From Kitasatospora sp. MAA4 (lineage in GTDB: Bacteria; Actinomycetota; Actinomycetes; Streptomycetales; Streptomycetaceae): 64,000 nt of DNA. The position numbers were made by a program, and so were the translations under genes. The DNA lies in assembly GCF_029893355.1 (NCBI RefSeq), contig NZ_JARZAI010000009.1, positions 186,001 through 250,000 on the forward strand, given 5' to 3'. Shown in pieces: positions 16,221 through 25,026 of this stretch (positions are counted from its first letter, which is position 1; each line of letters begins with the position of its first letter). Under the pieces are notes generated by a model. It had not been told where the DNA came from, searched no databases, and was given only the letters and a program-made list of their open reading frames with translations.

Positions 16221-18221
16221 TTGGCGGACAGTGCATCGACCTCCGGGGTTCCGGCCGGGGCGGTGACCGGTGAGCCGGGCGCGGTCCCGTCGGCCGGTCC
16301 CGGGCCCGGCGGTTCGGGGCTCGGTGGTTCGGGGCTCGACGGGACAGCGCTGCTGCCGGTGATCGAGGACGCCGTTCCGGAGGCCTACCGGGCCGAGGCC
16401 GAGGCGCGGGCGGCGGCCGCCCGCGCGGCAGCGGCGACCGTGCCCCTGCCGCCGTCGGCACCGCTGGCGGCGACGGTGCCGATGCCGCCGCTGGGGGACA
16501 ACAACGTGCCGCCGGCTCCGCCCGCGATTCCCGAGCCGCCGGCCGCGCCGCCGATCCCGTCGGCCGCCACCGGATGGACGGTCACCGGGCTGCGGCTGCC
16601 GGCCGCGGAGGGCGAGGGCGGCAGCACCGCTTCGGGCGCGACCTCGGTCGGCGGCGGTCTGCGCGGCCGACTGCTCGCGGTCGAGGGCGGGTACGGCGGC
16701 GCCGGCCGGCGCGGCTGGGGGCGCGGTGGTTCGGGACAGGCGCAGGTGCTGTCCGCGATGCTCGCGGCCGTCTCGCCGCAGACCCTGCTCGCCGCCGACG
16801 CGGTGGACGCCGTCCATCTCCCGTCGGCCAGCGACCCGCACACCGTCGTCGCCCACCTGCGCGCGGCCGCCCGGCATCCCGGTCCGCTGCTGCTGCACCT
16901 CGGCGGGCACCTGGTGCTCGACAAGCGCGGCGGCGGGCTCCACCTGACGCTGCGCGACTCCAAGCCGGGGACGGTCCGCCAGGACGGGCTGGCCTGGCAG
17001 GCGGTGGCGGCCGAGCTGCGGGCCCGTCCGGCCGACTGGGACACCCTGGTGATCGCCGACCTCAGCGCCGACCAGGCCGCCTGGCCGCTGCTGCAGGCGT
17101 CGCCGACGCCGCTGGTGGAGGGGCTGCCGCTGTGGGCGGTGGTCAGTCCGGACGCCGAGCAGATCGGCACGTTCACCCGGGCGCTGATCGAGACGCTGCA
17201 CGGCGGACGGCCCGGGGCTGGACCGATCCTGGCGCCCGAGCAGCTGCGCTCGCAGGTGCACTCGGTGCTGCGCCCGGACGTGCTGGTGTTCGCCTCGCAC
17301 GGGTCGGACCGGCCGGTCTTCCGCAACACGGCCCGTCAGCAGGGGGCCGACGCGGCCGGTCTGCCGACGCGCGAGCTGCCGCCGGCCGCCGCACCGGCGG
17401 CGGTGGCCGCCCCGGTCGCTGCGCCGGTCGCCATGCCGCAGGCCGCCCGGCCGGAGCCGGCGGGCCCGGCTGTCGAGCGCGTCGCGGCGGGCGGCGGGCC
17501 GGTGTCGCTGGTCAAGCCGGACGTGCCGCCGACCCCGCCGCGACCGGTCCGGCCGGTGTCGTTGGCGAAGGCGGCGCCGGAGGTGGAACCTGCGGTGGAA
17601 CCGGAGGCGGAGCAGCCGGTGCAGATCGCGGACGCCGAACCGGTGGACGCCGCAGCCACGGACGCCGCAGTCACGGACGCCGCAGTCACGGACGCCGTAC
17701 CCGTGGACGAGGCACCCGCCGACGCCGTACCCGTGGAGGCCGTACCCACCGACGCCGTCCCGCCGCAGGCGGCCCCGGCGCCTCCCGACGACTACCGCGA
17801 GGCGCTGGGCCGGATCGCCCGCAGCGCCGAGGCCGGCGAGTACGCGAAGGCCGCCGGGCTGGCCCTGGCGTTGGAGCAGACAGCCGTCGCCGCGAACGGC
17901 GCGATCTCCGAGCCCGTCCTGATGATCCGTCAGATCAGGGCGCACGTCGCACGGTTGGCCGGTGAGTCGGCGCAGGCGGCAACCCTGTACCGGGAGGTCG
18001 CGCTCGTCATGATCGCTGCGCAGGGGACGGAGGACCCGGAGACCCAGCGTGCCGTGACGAACGCCGAGGCCTGCTGGCGGGCGATCGCCGACCGGGAGCA
18101 GGCGCTCAAGGTGGCCCCGGAGATCCTGGAGCTGCGCGCCCACATCCCCGGCCCGGACGGCCGCAAGCTGCGCGCCTCCGAGCGCTACCTCGCGCAGCTC
18201 GCCGTCACCCCTGCGCAGTAG
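16221..18221 (+). CDS. Caspase-fold-like protein with apparently lost catalytic Cys, plus TPR-like C-terminus
   Basis: A 666-aa protein from TTG 16221. The first 180 residues are Ala/Pro-rich. Residues about 180-380 resemble a bacterial caspase-like domain: PLLLHLGGHLVLD carries a histidine (H230) in the place of the catalytic His, TLVIADLSAD matches the strand that normally reads DCCxSG but has Leu281 where the Cys should be, and VVSPDAEQIGTFTRALIETL resembles the helix that often follows. A Val/Ala/Asp-rich linker with 15-bp DNA repeats comes next. The last 140 residues (YREALGRIARSAEAGEYAKA and onward) are helical and TPR-like. It is best read as a pseudo-enzyme or scaffold. The family call is by eye only, and a CHAT-like or unrelated Rossmann fold is possible. 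Confidence 0.5.
   Translation: MADSASTSGVPAGAVTGEPGAVPSAGPGPGGSGLGGSGLDGTALLPVIEDAVPEAYRAEAEARAAAARAAAATVPLPPSAPLAATVPMPPLGDNNVPPAPPAIPEPPAAPPIPSAATGWTVTGLRLPAAEGEGGSTASGATSVGGGLRGRLLAVEGGYGGAGRRGWGRGGSGQAQVLSAMLAAVSPQTLLAADAVDAVHLPSASDPHTVVAHLRAAARHPGPLLLHLGGHLVLDKRGGGLHLTLRDSKPGTVRQDGLAWQAVAAELRARPADWDTLVIADLSADQAAWPLLQASPTPLVEGLPLWAVVSPDAEQIGTFTRALIETLHGGRPGAGPILAPEQLRSQVHSVLRPDVLVFASHGSDRPVFRNTARQQGADAAGLPTRELPPAAAPAAVAAPVAAPVAMPQAARPEPAGPAVERVAAGGGPVSLVKPDVPPTPPRPVRPVSLAKAAPEVEPAVEPEAEQPVQIADAEPVDAAATDAAVTDAAVTDAVPVDEAPADAVPVEAVPTDAVPPQAAPAPPDDYREALGRIARSAEAGEYAKAAGLALALEQTAVAANGAISEPVLMIRQIRAHVARLAGESAQAATLYREVALVMIAAQGTEDPETQRAVTNAEACWRAIADREQALKVAPEILELRAHIPGPDGRKLRASERYLAQLAVTPAQ
17646..17690 (+). 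repeat. Three 15-bp in-frame tandem repeats
   Basis: GACGCCGCAGYCACG occurs three times (17646-17660, 17661-17675, 17676-17690), the first copy with one change, followed by further decayed copies. They encode Asp-Ala-Ala-x-Thr units in the linker of the caspase-like protein, so copy number may vary between strains. Confidence 0.8.
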
Positions 18222-18233
18222 ACAGAGCGACGA

Positions 18234-18282
18234 ACGGCCGCTGCCCGCCCCCCGTGCGAAACGGGAGGCGGGCAGCGGCCGT
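18234..18282. terminator. Strong bidirectional terminator
   Basis: A perfect 16-bp stem (18234-18249 with 18267-18282, ACGGCCGCTGCCCGCC and its complement) and an inner CCGT/ACGG pair lie between the convergent caspase-like and S53 protease genes. Confidence 0.85.
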
Positions 18283-18303
18283 ACCGCTACTGCGGATCGA
18301 GCG

Positions 18304-19689
18304 TCAGCGACCGGCGATCGCGTGCACGAACTTCGCGCCGTCGATGGTGCCGAGGCCCGAGGCCAGGTCGTAGCCCTTGCCGGCCTGGTAGCCGGTCACG
18401 CCCGACCAGCCGTTGTCACCGGTGGTGACGTCGGTGATGCCGCTCCACTGCGAGGGCAGCAGCGACAGGCCGTACATCCGCCAGTTGAGCTGGCCGAGCC
18501 GGTAGCCGGCCGCCTGGTCGGCGAGTGCGACGACGCCGGAGAAGATCGGCGTGGCCTCGCTGGTGCCGCCGGTGAGGTGCCAGCCGACGGCGGTCGGGTC
18601 GTACGAGTCGTACGTCCAGGCCGCGCCGTCCACCGCCGCGCTCATGCTGATGTCGGGGGTGCCGCGGTGGTCGCCGGTCACACCGGCCACGCCCGCTTGG
18701 TACCACGGACGGTCGAAGACGGCCGAGACGCCGCCGCCGCCGGCGCCGTAGGCGTCGTGCCACACCTGGTCCGGCGCGGTGCGGTTGCCGTTGTTGTCCA
18801 GGGCCAGCTGGGTGCCGCCGACCGAGGTCACCAGCGGGTCCGAGGACGGCCAGGAGTTGACCTTGTAGGCGTAGTTGTTGTTGTTGACGTCCGAGTCGGT
18901 CGCACCGTTGTCGCCGGAGGCGCCGAGCACCGTCACGTTGTGGTCCGCGGCGGCCTTGAAGGCGTAGCGCAGCTTGGTGAGGGAGGAGTAGTCGCCCTTG
19001 TCGAAGCCGGGGAAGGTGTTCTCCGTGGCGCCGAAGCTCTGCGAGATGACGTCGCCCTTGCCCTGCTTGATGAGCGACTGCTCGGCGTCCATCATCTCGG
19101 GCAGGCCGGTGACGCCCTCGGTCTCCGCGACGGCGGTCTCGACGAGCAGGATGTGCGCGTCGGGCGCCATGGCGTGGGCGTACTCGACGTCGAGCGTCGT
19201 CTCGCCGGCCCAGCTGGTCTGGTCCGCGTTCTTCGGGTCGAAGACGGGGACGTTGCCCCACTTCTGGACCTCGACCTGCGTGTCGGGCAGGCCCCACTGC
19301 TTGTCGAAGGTCTGCAGGTCGGCCTGGATCGTCGGCGAGCCGAAGGAGTCGACGATGACGATCGTGCGGCCCTTGCCGGTGATGCCCTGCTTGTACAGCG
19401 GGTTCAGGTCGTACGCGGTGCGGTACTGCAGCGGCGAGTAGCAGTGGATGCCGATCTGCGTGACGCAGTCCGACGTCGACAGCGGGGCCGGGCGCGCGGT
19501 GGCGTTGAAGTGGCCTGCGGAGGCGGGCTGCAACTTGAACGTCACGCCGGACGGGGTGCTTGCGGCGGCAACCGTGGTCTGCGCGGTAACCGTGCCTGCC
19601 GTCAGGGCGGTGGCCCCGACAGCGAGCAGTGCGAGCGCACGCGCGGTCATGGAGCGTCGGGGGCCCGCGGTGACGGGGGAGGTGCCCAT
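18304..19689 (-). CDS. Secreted S53 family peptidase (sedolisin-like)
   Basis: A 461-aa protein from ATG 19689 with AAAGGAG upstream. It has a signal peptide at about residues 1-43. The sedolisin catalytic residues are all visible: Glu163 and Asp167 (WAGETTLDVEYAHAMAP), Asp260 (GASGDNGA, oxyanion) and Ser377 (GGTSEATPIFSG). Sedolisins are acid-active serine-carboxyl proteases. The catalytic domain starts near residue 90, leaving only about 45 residues after the signal peptide. The long Pro-kumamolisin prodomain is therefore missing or very short, as in some actinobacterial members. Calcium-site residues near the C-terminus (DLASGLGTIDG) are present. Monocistronic and secreted. Confidence 0.9.
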   Translation of the reverse strand: MGTSPVTAGPRRSMTARALALLAVGATALTAGTVTAQTTVAAASTPSGVTFKLQPASAGHFNATARPAPLSTSDCVTQIGIHCYSPLQYRTAYDLNPLYKQGITGKGRTIVIVDSFGSPTIQADLQTFDKQWGLPDTQVEVQKWGNVPVFDPKNADQTSWAGETTLDVEYAHAMAPDAHILLVETAVAETEGVTGLPEMMDAEQSLIKQGKGDVISQSFGATENTFPGFDKGDYSSLTKLRYAFKAAADHNVTVLGASGDNGATDSDVNNNNYAYKVNSWPSSDPLVTSVGGTQLALDNNGNRTAPDQVWHDAYGAGGGGVSAVFDRPWYQAGVAGVTGDHRGTPDISMSAAVDGAAWTYDSYDPTAVGWHLTGGTSEATPIFSGVVALADQAAGYRLGQLNWRMYGLSLLPSQWSGITDVTTGDNGWSGVTGYQAGKGYDLASGLGTIDGAKFVHAIAGR

Positions 19690-19987
19690 GGAACTCCTTT
19701 GATGGTGGGTCGGACCGACACAAGGTCGGTCCGGTTATCCCATCGTGTGAAGAGCCGATGGATCTATAGTCCTTTCGGACTCTTGACATGAGCGCACGCC
19801 ATACCAACAGGTAACTCGTTCAGCCCAGAACCCCGGTGGACGTCCAGCGTGACCCGAAGGGCGTCAAACCCCGGTAAAGACTCCGGAGGTGCTGAGTGCC
19901 GGTCGGTCTGTTCGCGGGTGGCGGACAGCTTGCGCCGTGGGCGGACAGGTCGTGCAATCGGCCGCCCGATGTGGCGAGACTGTGTGC

Positions 19988-21031
19988 ATGAGACTTCTGG
20001 TGATCGGTGGTTCGGTGTTCCTCGGACAGGCCTTCGTGGCCGACGCGTTGGCGCGCGGCTGGGAGGTGACGACGTTCAACCGCGGGCAGACCGCCCGCGA
20101 CCTGCCCGGGGTCGAGGTCGTGCGCGGCGACCGCGAGGTGCAGGCCGACCTGGACCGGCTGGCCGAGGCCGGCCCGTGGGACGCGGTGGTGGACGTCTGC
20201 GGCTACGTGCCGCGGGTGGTGGGCGCCTCGGTGCGGGCGCTGGCGCAGCAGACCCGGACGTACCTGTTCGTCTCCTCCATCAGTGCGGTGCAGGAGTGGG
20301 GCACGGCGGCGGTGGACGAGTCCTCGGCGCGCTTCGCGTGCGCCGCCGACGCAGACCAGGACGCCGGCGAGTACGGCGCGCTCAAGGCGGGGTGCGAGCG
20401 CGCGGTCGAGGAGGGCTTCCCGCAGGGCGCGCTGGTGCTGGAGCCCGGGCTGATCATGGGCCCGGGGGACCGGGCGGGTCGGCTGACCTCGTGGTTGGCC
20501 CGGGCGGCCCGGGGCGGCCGGATGGTGGCTCCGGGAGGGCAGGGGGCGCCGGAGCGGCCGATGCAGCTGATCGACGCCCGCGACATCGCCGCGTTCGGCC
20601 TGGACCAGGTGGAGCGCGGCGGCACCGGTCGCTACCTGGTCAGCGGGGTCCGGGCCAACACGACCTGGGGCGAGTTCCTGGGCGAGTGCCTGGCGGTGAC
20701 CGGGTCGAAGGCCGAACTCGTCTGGGTGGACGACGCGTTGCTCCAGGAGCACGAGGTCGAGCCGTGGACCGAACTGCCGCTCTGGATGCCGCCGGGCATC
20801 GGCGGCGACGCGGTGTGGGAGCCGGACTCCTCCCGGGCAATCGCCGCGGGGCTGCGCTGCCGACCGGTGGTGGAGTCGATCCGGGACACCTGGGCCTGGC
20901 TGTCCACGCCGGAGGGCGAGGCGGAGGCGTTCAGTGCCTACCGCAGCTTCGCCCAGAGCGGCCTGCAGAACCGGGGGCTGGCCCCGGAGAAGGAGCAGCG
21001 CATCCTGGACGCCTGGGCCGCGCGCGGCTGA
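19988..21031 (+). CDS. NAD-dependent epimerase/dehydratase-like SDR protein
   Basis: A 347-aa protein from ATG 19988. The N-terminal MRLLVIGGSVFLGQAFVADA is a Rossmann nucleotide-binding motif of the extended SDR type, with FNRGQTARDLPGVEVVRGDR typical of the isoflavone reductase/nucleoside-diphosphate-sugar epimerase group. The expected YxxxK is replaced by EYGALKAGCER (Tyr and Lys present, spacing four). A C-terminal substrate domain follows. The substrate is unknown. It stands alone, with about 300 bases before it shared with the divergent protease. Confidence 0.72.
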   Translation: MRLLVIGGSVFLGQAFVADALARGWEVTTFNRGQTARDLPGVEVVRGDREVQADLDRLAEAGPWDAVVDVCGYVPRVVGASVRALAQQTRTYLFVSSISAVQEWGTAAVDESSARFACAADADQDAGEYGALKAGCERAVEEGFPQGALVLEPGLIMGPGDRAGRLTSWLARAARGGRMVAPGGQGAPERPMQLIDARDIAAFGLDQVERGGTGRYLVSGVRANTTWGEFLGECLAVTGSKAELVWVDDALLQEHEVEPWTELPLWMPPGIGGDAVWEPDSSRAIAAGLRCRPVVESIRDTWAWLSTPEGEAEAFSAYRSFAQSGLQNRGLAPEKEQRILDAWAARG

Positions 21032-21055
21032 GCCGGGACCACGTGGTCCCGGCTC
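21030..21055. terminator. Bidirectional terminator
   Basis: GAGCCGGGACC and GGTCCCGGCTC form an 11-bp perfect stem around a four-base centre, between the convergent epimerase-like and fabG-like genes. Confidence 0.8.
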
Positions 21056-21071
21056 GATCGCATCAACGCCC

Positions 21072-21839
21072 TCAGCGGGCGCCGCCGTTGACGTAGAGGG
21101 TCTGGCCGCTGACGTACGAGGCCTCCTCGCTGGCCAGGAAGGCGACCACCGCGGCGATCTCCTCGGGCCGGCCGACCCGGCGCAGCGGCGTCCGGCCGGC
21201 CACCTCCGACTGGTGGTCCTCGGGCGTCGCGCCGACCCGCTCGGCGGTCGCCGCGGTCATCGCGGTGGCGATGTAACCGGGCGCCACCGCATTGACGTTG
21301 ATGTTGTACGGGCCGAGCTCGATCGCCAGCGTGGCGGTCAGGCCCTGGATGCCGGCCTTGGCGGCGGCGTAGTTGGCCTGGCCGCGGGCACCGAGCGCCG
21401 AACGCGAGCTGAGCGAGACGATCTTCCCGAACTTCTGCGCCACCATGTACTTCTGGGCCGCCTGGCTGCAGTTGAAGGCGCTGGTGAGGTTGACCGACAG
21501 TACGGTGTCCCAGTCCGCCTTGGGCATCTTGAAGAAGAGGTTGTCGCGGGTGATCCCGGCGTTGTTCACCAGGATCTGCACGCCTCCCAACTCCTCGGCC
21601 ACGGCGGCGAACACGGCCTCCACTGCGTCGTAGTCGGAGACGTCGCAGCCGTAGGCGCGGGCGCTGCCGCCCTTGGCGGTGATCGCGTCGACGGTGCCCT
21701 GCGCGCGCTCGGCCGTCAGGTCGACCACCGCGACGGTTGCGCCCTCCTCGGCGAGCAGCAGGGCGGTGGCGGCGCCGATGCCCTGCGCGGCTCCGGTGAC
21801 GACGGCCACCTTGCCAGCGAAGCCGGTGTACTTCGGCAT
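21072..21839 (-). CDS. fabG: FabG-like 3-oxoacyl reductase (SDR)
   Basis: A 255-aa classical SDR from ATG 21839 with GAAGGAG upstream. It has VAVVTGAAQGIGAATALLL (cofactor site), NNAGI, and the catalytic SSRSALGARGQANYAAAKAG with Ser, Tyr and Lys in order. It ends with the YVSGQTLYVNGG signature of FabG/PhaB-type enzymes, which reduce 3-oxoacyl-ACP or -CoA. It is the third gene of an operon with a thiolase and an acyl-CoA dehydrogenase, so it probably acts as a 3-hydroxyacyl-CoA dehydrogenase or acetoacetyl-CoA reductase there rather than in bulk fatty acid synthesis. Confidence 0.85.
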   Translation of the reverse strand: MPKYTGFAGKVAVVTGAAQGIGAATALLLAEEGATVAVVDLTAERAQGTVDAITAKGGSARAYGCDVSDYDAVEAVFAAVAEELGGVQILVNNAGITRDNLFFKMPKADWDTVLSVNLTSAFNCSQAAQKYMVAQKFGKIVSLSSRSALGARGQANYAAAKAGIQGLTATLAIELGPYNINVNAVAPGYIATAMTAATAERVGATPEDHQSEVAGRTPLRRVGRPEEIAAVVAFLASEEASYVSGQTLYVNGGAR

Positions 21840-21865
21840 GTGGTTCTCCTTCGGGTACAGAGATC

Positions 21866-23053
21866 TCAGACGTTCTCGACGAGCACGGCGCTGCCCTGGC
21901 CGACGCCCACGCACATGGTGGCCAGCCCCCGCCGGGCGCCGGTGCGGCGCATCCGGTGCAGCAGGGTGGTGAGGATCCGGGCGCCCGAGCCGCCCAGCGG
22001 GTGGCCCAGCGCGATCGCGCCGCCGGTGGGGTTGACCAGCTCCGGGTCGAAGCCCAACTCGTCGACGCAGGCCAGCGCCTGGGCGGCGAAGGCCTCGTTG
22101 AACTCGGCCTCCTGGACGTCCTCGACGCTCCAGCCCAGCCGTCCCAGCACCTTGCGGGTGGCCGGCACCGGTCCGATGCCCATGACGTCCGGGTGCACGC
22201 CGGCCGAGGCGCCCGCCGCGTACCGGCCGAGCGGCTCCAACCCCAGGTCGTTCAGGGCCTCTTCACTGACCAGCAGCAGGCCGGCCGCGCCGTCGTTCAT
22301 CGGCGAGGCGTTGCCGGCGGTGACCGTGCCGCCGGCCCGGAAGGCGGGCTTGAGCTGGGCCAGGCGCTCCAGGCTGCTGTCCTCGCGGATGCCCTCGTCC
22401 TGGCTGACCGTCACGCCGTCCGGCCGCAGCACGGGCAGGAGTTCGGCGTCGAAGTGGCCGTCCTTGCGGGCGGCGGCGGCGCGCTGGTGACTGCGCAGCG
22501 CGAAGGCGTCCTGGCGTTCGCGGCTGATGCCGTACCGGGCCGCGACCTCCTCGGCCGTCTCGCCCATGCTCAGCACGCCGTGCAGCTCGTGCATCCGGGG
22601 GTTGGTGATCCGCCAGCCGAGCCGGGTGTCGAAGGTCTCCATCCGGTGCGGCAGGGCCTCGTCCGGGCGGGGGAGCACGAAGGGCGCCCGGCTCATCGAC
22701 TCGCAGCCGCCGGCGATCACGATCTCCGCCTCGCCGGAGCCGATCGCCCGCGCCGCGCTGGTGACGGCCTCCAGGCCGGAGGCGCAGAGCCGGTTGACGG
22801 TGGCGCCGGGCACGCTCTCGGGCAGGCCGGCCAGCAGGACGGCCATCCGGGCGGCGTTGCGGTTGTCCTCGCCCGCCTGGTTGGCCGCACCCCAGTAGAC
22901 GTCGTCGATCCGGGCCGGGTCCAGGGCCGGCACCTCGGCCAGCAGGCCGCGCAGTACGGCTGCTGAGAGGTCGTCGGGGCGGATGGTGGACAGCGCGCCG
23001 CGCAGGCGGCCGATCGGGGTGCGGCGGGCGGCGGCGAAGTAGACAGGGCGCAC
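21866..23053 (-). CDS. Acetyl-CoA C-acyltransferase (thiolase)
   Basis: A 395-aa protein from GTG 23053. It has the thiolase catalytic set: Cys90 in [11 protein letters not shown], the NEAFAAQAL block, His in [14 protein letters not shown], and the second Cys in [10 protein letters not shown]. Length and motifs fit degradative thiolases of the FadA/PcaF type, which release acetyl-CoA from 3-oxoacyl-CoA. It lies between acyl-CoA dehydrogenase and the FabG-like gene with gaps of about 30 bases, so the three are probably cotranscribed. Confidence 0.88.
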   Translation of the reverse strand: MRPVYFAAARRTPIGRLRGALSTIRPDDLSAAVLRGLLAEVPALDPARIDDVYWGAANQAGEDNRNAARMAVLLAGLPESVPGATVNRLCASGLEAVTSAARAIGSGEAEIVIAGGCESMSRAPFVLPRPDEALPHRMETFDTRLGWRITNPRMHELHGVLSMGETAEEVAARYGISRERQDAFALRSHQRAAAARKDGHFDAELLPVLRPDGVTVSQDEGIREDSSLERLAQLKPAFRAGGTVTAGNASPMNDGAAGLLLVSEEALNDLGLEPLGRYAAGASAGVHPDVMGIGPVPATRKVLGRLGWSVEDVQEAEFNEAFAAQALACVDELGFDPELVNPTGGAIALGHPLGGSGARILTTLLHRMRRTGARRGLATMCVGVGQGSAVLVENV

Positions 23054-23086
23054 GGCTTTGGGCTCCTGAGTAGGGGAAGGAAGGAA

Positions 23087-24235
23087 TCAGAACGCGTTGA
23101 CGCCGGTGAGGGCGCGACCGATCAGCAGCTTCTGGATCTGGCTGGTGCCCTCGTACAGGGTCATCACCCGGGCGTCGCGCAGGAGTTTGCCGACCGGGTA
23201 CTCGTCGATGTAGCCGTATCCGCCGAAGACCTGCAGCGCGTTGTTGGCCGCCCGCACAGCGGCCTCGCTCGCGAAGAGCTTGGCGGTGGAGGACTCGGTG
23301 GCGAACGGCAGACCGCGCTCGATGAGGTCGGCGACCTGCCAGGTCAGCAGGCGGGCGGCGGCCAGGTCGACCGAGATGTCCGCGATCAGCTCCTGCACCA
23401 GCTGGTAGGAGGCGATCGGCTTGCCGAACTGCTCGCGCTCCTTCGCGTAGCCGACCGCCGCGTCCAGGCAGGCCTGGGCGATGCCGACGCAGCCGGCCGC
23501 CACCGACATCCGGCCCTTGGCGAGCGCCGCCATGGCCACCGTGAAGCCCTTGCCCTCGGCGCCGAGCCGGGCGGTGTCCGGCACCCGGACGCCGTCGAGG
23601 ACCAGCTCCGCGGTCGCCTGGCCGCGCAGGCCGAGCTTGCCGTGGATCTCCCGGCGCTCGAATCCGGGGGTGTCGGTCGGCACCAGGAAGGCGGTGACGC
23701 CCTTGTGGCCCGGCTCGCCGGTGCGGGCGAAGACCAGCGCGACGTCGGCCCAGGTGCCGTTGGTGATGAACATCTTCGAGCCCGTGAGCACCCAGTGGTC
23801 GCCGTCCCGGACCGCCCGGGTAGCCAGGTTGGCGGCGTCCGACCCGGTGCCGGGCTCGGTGAGGGCGAAGCAGCCCAGCGCCTGGCCGGAGGTCAGCCGG
23901 GGCAGCCAGTGGCGCTTCTGCTCCTCGCTGCCGTAGGCGTTGACCGACTTGGCGACCAGGCCCAGGGTGACCGAGACGATGCCGCGCACCGCGGAGTCGC
24001 CGCGGCCCAGCTCCTCCAGGACCAGGCAGTAGGCGAGGTGGTCGCCTCCGCTGCCGCCGTACTCCTCGGGGATGGTCAGGCCCAGGAAGCCGAGCTTGCC
24101 GAGCCGGCCGATGATCGTCCGGTCCACGGACTCGGCGCGGTCCCAGGCGGCGGCGTGCGGGGCGATCTCACGGTCGGTGAAGTCGGCGGCCAGCGCGCGG
24201 ACGGCCGCCTGCTCCTCGGACAGCTCCAGGTTCAT
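23087..24235 (-). CDS. Acyl-CoA dehydrogenase
   Basis: A 382-aa flavoenzyme from ATG 24235 with GAAGGG upstream. It shows CFALTEPGTGSDAANLATRA (FAD/substrate motif), KMFITNGTWADVALVFART, and the C-terminal LQVFGGYGYIDEYPVGKLLRD with catalytic-region YEGTSQIQKLLIGRAL. It catalyses the first oxidation step on acyl-CoA using FAD. It is the first gene of the acd-thiolase-fabG operon, divergent from a TetR regulator across a 21-bp inverted repeat, which suggests induction by an acyl-CoA or a related ligand. Confidence 0.9.
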   Translation of the reverse strand: MNLELSEEQAAVRALAADFTDREIAPHAAAWDRAESVDRTIIGRLGKLGFLGLTIPEEYGGSGGDHLAYCLVLEELGRGDSAVRGIVSVTLGLVAKSVNAYGSEEQKRHWLPRLTSGQALGCFALTEPGTGSDAANLATRAVRDGDHWVLTGSKMFITNGTWADVALVFARTGEPGHKGVTAFLVPTDTPGFERREIHGKLGLRGQATAELVLDGVRVPDTARLGAEGKGFTVAMAALAKGRMSVAAGCVGIAQACLDAAVGYAKEREQFGKPIASYQLVQELIADISVDLAAARLLTWQVADLIERGLPFATESSTAKLFASEAAVRAANNALQVFGGYGYIDEYPVGKLLRDARVMTLYEGTSQIQKLLIGRALTGVNAF

Positions 24236-24271
24236 CGATCAGGGCCCTTCAGGCAGACGACCGGTCCAGGG

Positions 24272-24292
24272 TAAACTAGCAGTGCAAGTTTA
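24272..24292. promoter_or_regulatory. Inverted repeat, probable TetR operator
   Basis: TAAACT-N9-AGTTTA with further inner symmetry (nine of ten base pairs match around a central G) sits between the divergent acyl-CoA dehydrogenase gene and the TetR gene. Size and position fit an autoregulated TetR operator controlling both. Confidence 0.7.
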
Positions 24293-24321
24293 TGTCGGAC
24301 GCTGAAGGAAGGGAACCCCCC

Positions 24322-25026
24322 ATGGCCCGCCCCCGTACGCCGCTGCTCAGCCGCGAGCGGATCGTCGTGGCCGCGCTGGCCCTGGTGGACGCCGAGGGCC
24401 TGGGCGCGCTCTCCACCCGCCGGCTGGCGGCCGTCCTCTCGGTCAGCGGCCCCTCGCTCTACAACCACTTCGCCACCAAGGACGAGCTGCTGGACGCGGT
24501 GGTGGACAGCGTGATCGGCGAGGTGGACCTCTCGATGTTCCGTACGGCCGGTGCCGACTGGCGCGGCGCGCTGGGCGCCTGGGCCCGCTCCTACCGCGCC
24601 GCGCTCGCCGCGCACCCCAGCATCGTCCCGGTGCTGGCGCAGGGCCCCGGCCGGCGGCCGAACGCGCTGCGGCTGGCCGACGCGGTGTACGGCTGCCTGG
24701 TCGAGGCGGGCTGGCCGCGCGGCCAGGCGACCCGGATCGGCGCGCTGATGCGCTACTTCGTCGCGGGGTCGGCGCTCGGCTCGTTCGCGGCGGGCTTCCC
24801 GGAGGACGCCGAGCTGTACGCGACCGAGTACCCGCACCTCGGCGAGGCGCACCGGATCGCCGAGCACCGCCGGGAGATCGACGAGGGCGCCTTCGAGACC
24901 GGCCTGGAGGCGCTGCTGGACGGCCTCGACCTGCGCTACCTACGGACGGTCGCGGGCCGGCCGGCCGGTCACCAGGGCTCGCGGGCGAGGAACGCCGGGC
25001 GGGTGGAGGGGTCCACCGGGTCGTAG
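24322..25026 (+). CDS. TetR family regulator
   Basis: A 234-aa protein from ATG 24322 with AAGGAAGGG upstream. The N-terminal helix-turn-helix reads LSRERIVVAALALVDAEGLG, then STRRLAAVLSVSGPSLYNHF and ATKDELLDAVVD, a textbook TetR DNA-binding domain. The C-terminal helical ligand domain has an unknown ligand. It is divergent from the acd operon and probably represses it. The last 58 bases overlap the end of the nitric oxide synthase gene on the other strand, and the C-terminal tail there is basic and low in structure, so the stop may be drifting. Confidence 0.88.
   Translation: MARPRTPLLSRERIVVAALALVDAEGLGALSTRRLAAVLSVSGPSLYNHFATKDELLDAVVDSVIGEVDLSMFRTAGADWRGALGAWARSYRAALAAHPSIVPVLAQGPGRRPNALRLADAVYGCLVEAGWPRGQATRIGALMRYFVAGSALGSFAAGFPEDAELYATEYPHLGEAHRIAEHRREIDEGAFETGLEALLDGLDLRYLRTVAGRPAGHQGSRARNAGRVEGSTGS

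Noticed and set aside
19741..19800. TTGACA at 19783 as a plus-strand promoter for the epimerase-like gene
   Set aside because: No -10 hexamer at a suitable distance, and the gene starts about 200 bases further on.
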